Assembly (NCBI GenBank): GCA_023228725.1
Contig: JALOAQ010000050.1
Span: 1-20,459 of the forward strand
Reading direction: 5' to 3'
Source: Bacteroidales bacterium
GTDB taxonomy: Bacteria; Bacteroidota; Bacteroidia; Bacteroidales; ML635J-15
Length of the DNA stretch: 20,459 bases
The translations under genes and the position numbers were made by a program. Of the stretch, positions 1 to 6,219 are shown piece by piece. Under the pieces are notes generated by a model. That model saw only the letters and a program-made list of their open reading frames with translations, was not told the DNA's origin and ran no database searches. Position 1 is the first letter of the stretch. Each line of letters begins with the position of its first letter.

Positions 1-1
1 G

Positions 2-1453
2 TTGGATAATAATATCAAAAGCGGTAATTCTTTAATCGATTTGGATTATTATGATAATGAACTTGATTTTGGCGAAGAAAGAAAAGTAAAACCATTTTCA
101 TGGCAAAAGGCATTTCCAGAAGTTTTTAATAGAAATGTAGCAATTGACCAACGATTACCTTATAAAAAACAATTTCGGAAAGTAAAAAAACTTTCTGATG
201 AAACAGATGCATTGATTTCAAGTCTAAAAGAACCTGACACGGTTTATGATAAACCAAATGGAGGCTTTGATATAATTATTGGAAACCCACCGTATGTAAA
301 AGTTTTAGATAAAAAGGTTTTCGATTACTTTAATAACAAATTTATCCACCAAGATTATCAGCAAGATTTGTATTTGTTGTTTTTGGAACAATACAAACAT
401 CTTTTGGTAACAGGTGGAAAATTAGGCATAATTATTCCGAATACTTGGTTACAAAGTATCAAATTTAGAAACATAAGAAAATATTTAAGCACAGACTATT
501 ATTGGGAAAGAATTTTACACATAAATGAGCATATTTTTAAAGCTGTTGTTGACACACATATTTTGGTTTTTGAAAAAAATGATTATATAAAAAATACTAA
601 TATTGAAATAGATATTTTTGAAAAAAAGAAAATCAGACTTCATCAAGAAATTAATCAGAATAAACTACCTGATAATGGAGATGTTATAAATATTTTACAA
701 AGTGAGGAGGATAAAAATTTGTTTGAGAAAATAAAATCAAAATCAAGTTTTATAAAAGACGAATGTTTTTCAAATGTTGGTGTAAAACCATTTCAAGTTG
801 GAAAAGGAAAACCTAAACAAACACGAGAAATTGTAAATACAAAACCTTTTGTAGTTGAAAATGCACCAAAACCAAAAGGGAAAAACTGGAGACCTCTTTT
901 GCGTGGAAGTTTGATAAATAAATATACTAATTTTTGGAAAGAAAATAGTTGGATTGAATATGGAGAATGGTTAGCAGAACCACGTGATCTAAAAGTTTTT
1001 GAAGCTGAAGAAAAAATTATTGTTCGGCAAACTGGCGATAGAATTATTGCAACTTTAATCGGAGCAAATATCATTTGTAGAAATAATTTGCACGTTATTA
1101 TTTCCAAAGAAATTAATCACAAGTTCCTACTTGGTATTTTAAATTCAAAACTTACTGACTTCTTTTATTTTCAAATCAATCCGGAGCGTGGCGAAGTTTT
1201 AGCAGAGGTAAAAAAACAACACGTTGAGCAATTACCAATTCCGAAAAATATTTCAGATAAACAACAAACCGAAATCATCAATCTTGTTGAACAACTCTTA
1301 CAACTCAACAAAGACAAGCAAAATGCAACTTTGCCCAACCAACTTGAAATTATTGAAAACAGAATAGCTTATGCCGAAGACAAGATCAACCGATTGGTTT
1401 ACGAGCTATATGAATTGACAAGCGACGAAATAAAGTTGGTAGAAAAAAATTAA
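2..1453 (+). CDS. Type IIG restriction-methyltransferase (Eco57I-like), C-terminal part, 5'-truncated
   Basis: This is the C-terminal part of an Eco57I-type enzyme, which in full form combines endonuclease, adenine-N6 methyltransferase and DNA-recognition domains in one chain. The frame is open to the window edge, so the start lies outside; the first residues visible (NNIKSGNSLI) match the 'N-I-x-x-G-N-S-L-I' segment that precedes the catalytic motif in this family. The amino-methyltransferase motif NPPY is at residues 95-98 of the visible chain and should hold the target adenine. A Rossmann-like methylase core continues to about residue 195. A TaqI-like target-recognition domain follows at about 255-415 (RNNLHVII, then FLLGILNSKL, ending LPIPK), then a charged helical tail to residue 483. 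Family members often exceed 900 aa, so half or more may be missing. Whether the nuclease domain is intact cannot be seen. No separate restriction or specificity gene follows, as expected for a single-chain system. Confidence 0.85.
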   Translation: MDNNIKSGNSLIDLDYYDNELDFGEERKVKPFSWQKAFPEVFNRNVAIDQRLPYKKQFRKVKKLSDETDALISSLKEPDTVYDKPNGGFDIIIGNPPYVKVLDKKVFDYFNNKFIHQDYQQDLYLLFLEQYKHLLVTGGKLGIIIPNTWLQSIKFRNIRKYLSTDYYWERILHINEHIFKAVVDTHILVFEKNDYIKNTNIEIDIFEKKKIRLHQEINQNKLPDNGDVINILQSEEDKNLFEKIKSKSSFIKDECFSNVGVKPFQVGKGKPKQTREIVNTKPFVVENAPKPKGKNWRPLLRGSLINKYTNFWKENSWIEYGEWLAEPRDLKVFEAEEKIIVRQTGDRIIATLIGANIICRNNLHVIISKEINHKFLLGILNSKLTDFFYFQINPERGEVLAEVKKQHVEQLPIPKNISDKQQTEIINLVEQLLQLNKDKQNATLPNQLEIIENRIAYAEDKINRLVYELYELTSDEIKLVEKN

Positions 1454-1478
1454 ATTTAATTTCTGCCTGTTTTGTCAT

Positions 1479-1504
1479 GATTTTTGCAATAAATGGCAAA
1501 AATC
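1479..1504. other. Perfect 9-bp hairpin after the restriction-methyltransferase gene
   Basis: GATTTTTGC (1479-1487) is exactly repeated in inverse as GCAAAAATC (1496-1504) around an 8-nt loop, 25 bp after the stop codon. No T-run follows it on the plus strand, so it is not a classical intrinsic terminator. It may stabilise the mRNA 3' end or terminate weakly. Confidence 0.45.
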
Positions 1505-1567
1505 CCGCCAAAACCCCACAAATTCAACACCCCATCTCAGATTCTACGTAAATTCTTAAATAAAGTT

Positions 1568-1670
1568 TCGTTTTTTGTCCTAAAATTGGTTCGAGTTTTA
1601 AAAGTTGAACCGATTTGATTTTATTGATATTGTTTTGATGAATAAAAGTGATGTAGTTTTGGTGAATGTT
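1568..1670 (+). repeat. Direct repeat copy 1 (left of the AlbA_2 gene), with internal hairpin
   Basis: About 100 bp align without gaps to 3358-3460. Over 1571-1670 I count about 17 mismatches; 20 bp in the middle (1581-1600) are identical. Each copy contains an inverted repeat: here AATTGGTTC (1584-1592) with GAACCGATT (1607-1615), pairing through one G-U wobble around a 14-nt loop. This copy ends at the -33 element of the AlbA_2 gene promoter. Confidence 0.8.
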
Positions 1671-1700
1671 GACAAAAAATAGAAAAAATAAGTATCTTTG
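1669..1700 (+). promoter_or_regulatory. Bacteroidota-type promoter of the AlbA_2 gene
   Basis: The -33 element TTG (1669-1671, within TTGACA) is separated by 21 bp from the -7 element TATCTTTG (1693-1700), fitting the TTG-N19-21-TAnnTTTG consensus. Transcription should begin within a few bases of the GTG at 1705, so the mRNA is probably leaderless or nearly so. This supports the GTG start over the upstream ATG at 1666, which lies inside the promoter. Confidence 0.7.
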
Positions 1701-1704
1701 CATC

Positions 1705-3015
1705 GTGTCAGAAAGTCAAAATATAGAATACAAAAGCACTTGGCGTGATGAATACTTGAAATGGATTTGTGGTTTTGCAAATGCACAAGGTGGTGTGATT
1801 TTCATTGGCAAAGATGATAACGGAAATGTTGTAGGCATTGAAGACTACAAAAGATTAATGGACGATATCCCCAACAAAATCCGTAATGCAATGGGGATTA
1901 CCGTTGAAGTGAATTTGCACGAAGAAAACGGAAAGCACTTTCTTGAAATTGTTACGCTTCCTTATACTGTTCCAGTTTCTTTGCGTGGCAGATATTATTA
2001 CCGTAGCGGAAGCACAAAACAAGAATTGACAGGAAATTCGCTAAACGAATTTTTACTTCGTAAATCGGGCAAAACTTGGGACGATGTAATTGAACCACGA
2101 GCAACATTTGACGACATTGATGAAAATACATTTTCGGCATTTCTAAAAATGTCAGAAGAAAAAGGGCGTTTACCCAATATTGTTGGTTTAACTACACAAC
2201 AGATTTTTGAAAAATTATTGCTTACCGAAAATAGTCAGCTAAAACGTGGTGCATTAGTTTTGTTCGGAAAAAACCCTGAACGATTTTATCCAAATACTTT
2301 TGTGAAAATTGGTCGTTGGGAGGGCAACAATATTTTATTTCACGATGTGGAAGAAGGCAATTTATTTACCTTGCTACGCAATGTTACCAATAAACTCAAC
2401 AACGATTATCTAAAACAAAAAATACATTTTGAAGGATTATATCGCATTGAAACGCCCGAATATCCAAGAGAAGCAATGCGGGAAATGTTGTTAAATGCTT
2501 TGGTACACCGAAGTTATATGGGTGCTCCTATCCAAATTCGTGTTTATGACGACAAAATAAACATTTGGAATGGCGGATGTTTGCCGACAGGAATTAGTTT
2601 GGAATCACTAAAACGACCGCACTCATCAAATCCACGAAATCCAATTATTGCAGGAGTTTGTTTTAAAGGTGGTTTGATTGACGCTTGGGGAAGTGGAACG
2701 GTAAAAATCTTTGAAACTTGTCTGCAAGCAAGACTTCCAGAACCTGAACTTATCGAACAAGATGGTGGATTTTTTGTTACACTTTTTAAAAATAACTTAA
2801 CAAAAGAACAACTTACCAAACTTGGATTGAACGAGCGACAATTAAAAGCTATTGAGTATTTGAAAGAGAAAGGAAAAATATCGAATAAAGAATATCAAGA
2901 AATTAATGATTGTTCAAGAAACACAGCTAGTAATGATTTAATTGAATTAACTAATAAAAATATAATCAAATCAAGTGGAAAAGGTGGAGCAGGATCTTTT
3001 TATATTTTAAATTAA
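1705..3015 (+). CDS. AlbA_2 (Schlafen-type) / HATPase_c_4 / winged-helix DNA-binding protein
   Basis: A 436-aa protein of the 'RecG-like C-terminal' or divergent AAA-4 group. Residue 1 is taken as GTG 1705, because family members typically begin with a short ESQNIEYK-like segment and because the promoter overlaps the ATG at 1666. The N-terminal AlbA_2 domain, about residues 3-115, includes FANAQGGVIFIG and YYYRSGS. The ATPase-like domain follows at about 255-375, with N-box REMLLNALVHRS, a G1-like IWNGGCLPTG and a G2-like DAWGSGT. A C-terminal winged helix at about 380-435 contains TASNDLIEL. Family members are annotated as putative transcriptional regulators or helicase-like proteins and often occur with restriction-modification genes; their biochemical role is poorly defined. 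A homologous but different C-terminal tail lies just downstream, and direct repeats flank the pair. The family assignment is secure; a defence role here is only an inference from the neighbour. Confidence 0.85.
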   Translation: MSESQNIEYKSTWRDEYLKWICGFANAQGGVIFIGKDDNGNVVGIEDYKRLMDDIPNKIRNAMGITVEVNLHEENGKHFLEIVTLPYTVPVSLRGRYYYRSGSTKQELTGNSLNEFLLRKSGKTWDDVIEPRATFDDIDENTFSAFLKMSEEKGRLPNIVGLTTQQIFEKLLLTENSQLKRGALVLFGKNPERFYPNTFVKIGRWEGNNILFHDVEEGNLFTLLRNVTNKLNNDYLKQKIHFEGLYRIETPEYPREAMREMLLNALVHRSYMGAPIQIRVYDDKINIWNGGCLPTGISLESLKRPHSSNPRNPIIAGVCFKGGLIDAWGSGTVKIFETCLQARLPEPELIEQDGGFFVTLFKNNLTKEQLTKLGLNERQLKAIEYLKEKGKISNKEYQEINDCSRNTASNDLIELTNKNIIKSSGKGGAGSFYILN

Positions 3016-3020
3016 AATAA

Positions 3021-3060
3021 TTGCACAATAATTGCACATATTGCACAATAATCGCACATT
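3021..3060 (+). repeat. 20-bp tandem duplication
   Basis: Two adjacent 20-bp units (3021-3040 and 3041-3060) beginning TTGCACAATAAT differ at two positions. They sit exactly between the AlbA_2 gene stop and the paralogous tail. Read in the frame of that tail they give a low-complexity stretch (HNNCTYCTIIAHF), which could be a former interdomain linker. Confidence 0.7.
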
Positions 3061-3278
3061 TTTACGAATCAACTACAGCTAAAGAAGACAGAGGTGTTGA
3101 GTATGTAAAAGATAAAGGAAAAATTACGAATAAGGAGTATCAAACTTTAAATTCAATTAGCGAACGAACAGCATCAAGAGACTTATCCGATTTGACCGAT
3201 AAACGAGTTTTGAAAAGTTCAGATGTACATAATAATCCAAAACTGTCCACCTATAATAAGTTAAAAGTTAAAAGTTGA
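3021..3278 (+). pseudogene. Orphan winged-helix C-terminal tail of a second AlbA_2-family protein
   Basis: The open frame holds one recognisable block, from GVEYVKDKGKITNKEYQ to LTDKRVLKSS. It matches the C-terminal winged helix of the upstream protein (AIEYLKEKGKISNKEYQ to LTNKNIIKSS) at about 25 of 44 positions. The AlbA_2 and ATPase domains are absent, a stop codon lies directly before the frame (3018-3020), and there is no convincing start. After KSS the sequence diverges from its paralogue and runs into a heptamer repeat coding KLKVKS. This is best explained as the remnant 3' end of a replaced or deleted paralogue. A functional short winged-helix peptide cannot be fully excluded. Confidence 0.65.
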
Positions 3279-3286
3279 AAGTCGAA
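3259..3286. repeat. Heptamer tandem repeat
   Basis: Four consecutive 7-bp units, AGTTAAA, AGTTAAA, AGTTGAA and AGTCGAA, overlap the end of the orphan tail. They look like low-complexity intergenic sequence that has become part of the frame. Confidence 0.65.
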
Positions 3287-3357
3287 AGAGGCTTCTCGCA
3301 TTTCGCTACGCTCAATGCTCGAAGATAGGCAACCACTAATTACACTAATTTTGGCTC

Positions 3358-3460
3358 TCGTTTTTCATCCTAAAATTGGTTCGAGTTTTAAAATTTGAAC
3401 CAATTCAATTTTATTGGTATAATTTTGATGAATAAAAGTAGTACATTTTTCTTGAATATT
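3358..3460 (+). repeat. Direct repeat copy 2 (right of the AlbA_2 cassette), with internal hairpin
   Basis: This copy matches 1568-1670 at a constant offset of 1,790 bp with no gaps. Its hairpin arms AATTGGTTC (3374-3382) and GAACCAATT (3397-3405) pair perfectly. Where the copies differ in the arm (A here, G in copy 1), pairing is kept as A-U or G-U. No gene with an AlbA_2 start follows this copy. Confidence 0.8.
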
Positions 3461-3571
3461 AACTTGGCTTAGTCGTTTATATGATAACACAAAGTCCATA
3501 GGATTTGAATAAGTTGAATGCTTAATAAAACTTAGAAATAGCTTTTAACAAGGTATTTTTGCTTTAAGAAA

Positions 3572-3605
3572 AATAAAAAAACCCTGAAAAGTGTTATTCT
3601 CAGGG
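3572..3605 (-). terminator. Rho-independent terminator of the tRNA-Ser gene
   Basis: Read on the minus strand, CCCTGA (3605-3600) and TCAGGG (3587-3582) form a stem with a 12-nt loop, followed by a run of seven T's and further T-rich sequence (3581 downwards). It lies about 26 bp after the tRNA 3' end. Confidence 0.8.
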
Positions 3606-3630
3606 CTTTACAATAATATGTTTTTATTCT

Positions 3631-3718
<88 letters not shown>

Positions 3719-3744
3719 GTAAAAACACGGGACAAATGAGATTG

Positions 3745-3773
3745 CAAATTTACACTATTTTTATATCTTTCAA
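3745..3773 (-). promoter_or_regulatory. Promoter of tRNA-Ser
   Basis: On the minus strand, TTG (3773-3771), an 18-bp spacer and TAAATTTG (3752-3745) match the Bacteroidota promoter pattern. The -7 box lies 26 nt before the mature tRNA 5' end. Confidence 0.55.
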
Positions 3774-3845
3774 AATTTATTTTACAAAATATTTTAATAA
3801 TTTTAAGTTTTAAGAGCCAACTTAACAAAATTTGTCTTATTTTCT

Positions 3846-3853
3846 TATTTTTG
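3846..3853 (+). promoter_or_regulatory. -7 box upstream of the EamA transporter gene
   Basis: TATTTTTG (3846-3853) fits TAnnTTTG and leaves 10 nt before the ATG at 3864. No TTG sits at the expected -33 distance, so the promoter is only half supported. Confidence 0.45.
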
Positions 3854-3863
3854 CAAAAATTTT

Positions 3864-4793
3864 ATGATGAAGAAAGAAGTGGTTTTTGCTTATCTTGGCT
3901 TGATTTTGATGACTTTAATAATTGGTTTTTCATTTATTTTTGTAAAAATAGGTTTAAATTTTTCTAATCCATACGATTTGCTCGCTCACAGATTTAATGC
4001 TGCATTTTTGGTAATTTTAATACTTTTAATTTCAAAAAAAGTTAAATTTCCTAAAATTTCATTCAAAAAATGGATAAAAATCATTTTAATTGCAATGTTT
4101 TATCCGGTTTTGTGCTTTGGCTTACAAGCTGTTGGTATGGTAAACTCTACAGCTTCAGAAGCAGGTTTAATTTTCGCATTTTTACCCGTGTTTATGTTGC
4201 TTGCAGGTAATTTTTTTCTTAAAGAAAAATCAAGCTTTATTCAAAAAGCAGGTGTATTTTTATCAGTATTTGGAATAATATTTATTCTATATTTTAAGCA
4301 AGGTCTCGAAAATTTTAATATTTGGAGTATAATTTTTCTTTTTCTTTCAGTACTTTCAATGATTGGCTATTTTATTCTTGGTAAAAAAGAAATTGCAAAT
4401 TTTAATTCTTTAAGTTTAACAGCAATAATGATTAGCTTAGGTTTTTTATTTTTCAACCTAATTAGCATCTCCCGACATTTAATAAAACAAGATTTAAACT
4501 TGTATTTTGAAGCTTACAAAAGCAGTCAATTTATTTTTTCAATTTTATATTTAGGAATTTTGTCTTCTGTATTTAGTTCTTTTTTATCAAATTATTCTTT
4601 AAACTATATTCCAACTTTTCAAATAAGTATTTTCAGTAATTTAAACCCAATAATTGCAATTTTTGGAGGCGTTTTAATTTTAAACGATAGTTTTTTATGG
4701 TTTGATTTTATTGGCGCAAGTCTTGTTATTATTGGAGTTATATTAGTGTTATTTTTTAAATCAAAACAAAATCAAGATAAAAAACCAACTTGA
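3864..4793 (+). CDS. EamA-family (DMT superfamily) inner-membrane transporter
   Basis: A 309-aa, very hydrophobic protein with about ten predicted membrane helices arranged as two repeats (about residues 8-140 and 152-297), the EamA layout. Signs of the family are FIFVKIGLNFSNPYDLLAHRF in the first repeat and YIPTFQISIFSNLNPIIAIFG near the end of the second, where drug/metabolite transporters carry a conserved helix. It ends in a short lysine-rich cytoplasmic tail. The substrate cannot be predicted; family members export amino acids, metabolites or drugs. Two ATGs lie in tandem (3864 and 3867), and either could be used. The gene is transcribed alone: divergent from the tRNA and convergent with the DUF4159 gene. 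Confidence 0.85.
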   Translation: MMKKEVVFAYLGLILMTLIIGFSFIFVKIGLNFSNPYDLLAHRFNAAFLVILILLISKKVKFPKISFKKWIKIILIAMFYPVLCFGLQAVGMVNSTASEAGLIFAFLPVFMLLAGNFFLKEKSSFIQKAGVFLSVFGIIFILYFKQGLENFNIWSIIFLFLSVLSMIGYFILGKKEIANFNSLSLTAIMISLGFLFFNLISISRHLIKQDLNLYFEAYKSSQFIFSILYLGILSSVFSSFLSNYSLNYIPTFQISIFSNLNPIIAIFGGVLILNDSFLWFDFIGASLVIIGVILVLFFKSKQNQDKKPT

Positions 4794-4816
4794 TTATAAA
4801 GCTTATTTACAAGTTT
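4787..4816. terminator. Probable bidirectional terminator between convergent genes
   Basis: AACTTG (4787-4792) and CAAGTT (4810-4815) form an outer stem, and ATAA and TTAT inside can extend it across a symmetric internal loop. T-rich sequence follows on both strands; the better run, six T's, is on the minus strand. The stem includes the stop codon of the EamA gene. It would end both converging transcripts. Confidence 0.5.
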
Positions 4817-4822
4817 ATTTTA

Positions 4823-5473
4823 CTAATTTTCAAAGACATAGTTAATTAAATTCGCTCCCATTTTTAGAGCTTTTAATCTAATTTCATAAGAATCGTTATG
4901 CACTTCCTCATCTTCCCAGCCGTCTCCTAAATCGGTTTCGTAAGAATAAAAAACCACAAGTCTGCCTTGATAAATTATTCCAAAACCTTGAGGCGGGCTA
5001 TTATCATGTTCGTGAATTTTTGGCAATCCATTAGGAAAATCATATTTTTGGTGATAAATAGGGTGAGTAAAAGGCAATTCAATTAATTCATTTTCTGGAA
5101 AAACTTTTTTTAATTCTCTACGAATATATTCATCTAAACCATAATTATCATCAACATGTAAAAACCCGCCTGCTATCAAATAATTGCGTAAATTTTTTAC
5201 TTCATAATCTGAAAATACAATATTACCGTGCCCTGTTAAATGTATAAAAGGATAATTAAAAATATCTGGACTTCCAGGTTCTACACTTGCTGGTTCGGGA
5301 TTAATATTTGTTCCTAAATTTTCATTGCAAAATTTTATTAAGTTTGGAAGAGAAGTTGGATTTGCATACCAATCGCCACCACCGCTGTACTTTAAAAGAG
5401 CTATTCTGTATGTTTGAGAATATCCAAAATTAAAAAAAAAACTAAAAAATATTACAAATAAAAAGTAACGCAT
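4823..5473 (-). CDS. Secreted DUF4159 domain protein
   Basis: A 216-aa protein with an N-terminal signal peptide (hydrophobic residues 3-17, likely cleaved before QTYRIALL), so it acts in the envelope. The rest is a single DUF4159 domain. Recognisable blocks are LLKYSGGGDWYANPTSL, FIHLTGHGNIVFS followed by LRNYLIAGGFLHVDDNYG, and LPFTHPIYHQKYDFPNGLPK. The family is common in Bacteroidota and its function is unknown. The G-rich loop and the alternating strand/helix pattern suggest a glutamine-amidotransferase-like fold, which is inference. The gene starts 3 bp after the stop of the barrel-like gene and is surely cotranscribed with it. Confidence 0.8.
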   Translation of the reverse strand: MRYFLFVIFFSFFFNFGYSQTYRIALLKYSGGGDWYANPTSLPNLIKFCNENLGTNINPEPASVEPGSPDIFNYPFIHLTGHGNIVFSDYEVKNLRNYLIAGGFLHVDDNYGLDEYIRRELKKVFPENELIELPFTHPIYHQKYDFPNGLPKIHEHDNSPPQGFGIIYQGRLVVFYSYETDLGDGWEDEEVHNDSYEIRLKALKMGANLINYVFEN

Positions 5474-5476
5474 AAT

Positions 5477-6181
5477 TTATTTTGAATAAAGATTTAATTG
5501 AAGTCCAAGAGTTAAGGGGCTTCGTTTAAAATTTATGTTTTCAGGCTTAAAATCATTAATCCATTCATCAAAATGCCAAGCTATAATAAAGGCAAAATTA
5601 TTTAAACCGGCTCTTAAAAATATGGAATATTCAAAAGGAGACAGATAATCTAATTTTTTAAACCTTAATTTTTGATTCAAAAATTGATTGTCCATTTTAT
5701 ATTTTGTACCATAAGAAAAAGCGTAAGAATACAAGCCACCCAAATCAATGTAATATCCAAGATTTCTATAAGTTGCTTTTGCTATATTAAAACGAAAATA
5801 AATCCCACCCGAAGCATAATTATGAAAACTTAAAATTTTATTATAAAAATTAGAAGGGTCAAAAGTTGATAAGTTTTCTTTTTTTATAGCAGATTGCCTG
5901 TTTTGATAAGATATTTCTGCTCCAATATCAATGGGTTTAATAATTTTATAACGATATGTATATCCAGCAGAAAAAATTCCAGAACCAAGAGATTTTTCTA
6001 TGCTATTATATATAGGTATAGGTTTAGAATAATTTATAAAGAAATAAGCATAATGTTTATCAGCACATGACCATTTTGTATCAGTAGTATATAGATTTTT
6101 ATCCTTAACTGTTTGTGAGTTTCTTTGTGCAAAAGAAGTTAAACTTATTGCAATAAATAAAATTAATATAAGATTTTTCAT
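5477..6181 (-). CDS. Putative outer-membrane beta-barrel protein, unrecognised family
   Basis: A 234-aa protein with a clear signal peptide (residues 1-18, cut near SFAQ). The mature part is rich in aromatic residues and alternating strand-like segments (for example FSAGYTYRYKI, ASGGIYFRFNI, LGYYIDLGGLYSYAFSYG) and ends in a strand-like LGLQLNLYSK. This suggests a small barrel of about 8-10 strands in the outer membrane. I do not recognise a named family. It lies 38 bp after dnaJ but has its own -7 box, and is followed 3 bp later by the DUF4159 gene. The two are likely expressed together, and a shared envelope role is plausible but unproven. Confidence 0.7.
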   Translation of the reverse strand: MKNLILILFIAISLTSFAQRNSQTVKDKNLYTTDTKWSCADKHYAYFFINYSKPIPIYNSIEKSLGSGIFSAGYTYRYKIIKPIDIGAEISYQNRQSAIKKENLSTFDPSNFYNKILSFHNYASGGIYFRFNIAKATYRNLGYYIDLGGLYSYAFSYGTKYKMDNQFLNQKLRFKKLDYLSPFEYSIFLRAGLNNFAFIIAWHFDEWINDFKPENINFKRSPLTLGLQLNLYSK

Positions 6182-6194
6182 TTTATTTTTTTCA

Positions 6195-6202
6195 CAAAGA
6201 TA
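6195..6202 (-). promoter_or_regulatory. -7 box upstream of the barrel-like gene
   Basis: TATCTTTG (6202-6195 on the minus strand) is identical to the -7 box of the AlbA_2 gene and leaves 13 nt before the ATG at 6181. No TTG is seen at the -33 distance. It suggests transcription separate from grpE-dnaJ. Confidence 0.45.
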
Positions 6203-6219
6203 ATTAATTAGTTATAAAA

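Noticed and set aside
793..1107. Minus-strand open frame inside the restriction-methyltransferase gene
   Set aside because: It lies wholly within a well-supported gene on the other strand and encodes no recognisable domain.
1638..1682. A 14-codon ORF starting MNKS in repeat copy 1, with an equal-length ORF at 3428-3472 in copy 2
   Set aside because: Start and stop align between the copies only because the repeat has no gaps; the codons between differ mostly by amino-acid-changing substitutions, so there is no sign of a conserved peptide.
1666..1704. ATG at 1666 as the start of the AlbA_2 protein
   Set aside because: The 13 extra residues are encoded by the promoter itself (-33 and -7 elements at 1669-1700), and the family typically begins at the SESQNIEYK segment, matching GTG 1705.
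3021..3278. A genuine 85-aa gene
   Set aside because: It lacks a convincing start, contains only the last domain of a larger family and runs into tandem-repeat sequence; a remnant is the simpler reading.
1568..3460. The direct repeats as ends of an insertion sequence
   Set aside because: They are direct rather than inverted, there is no transposase between them, and no target-site duplication was found.
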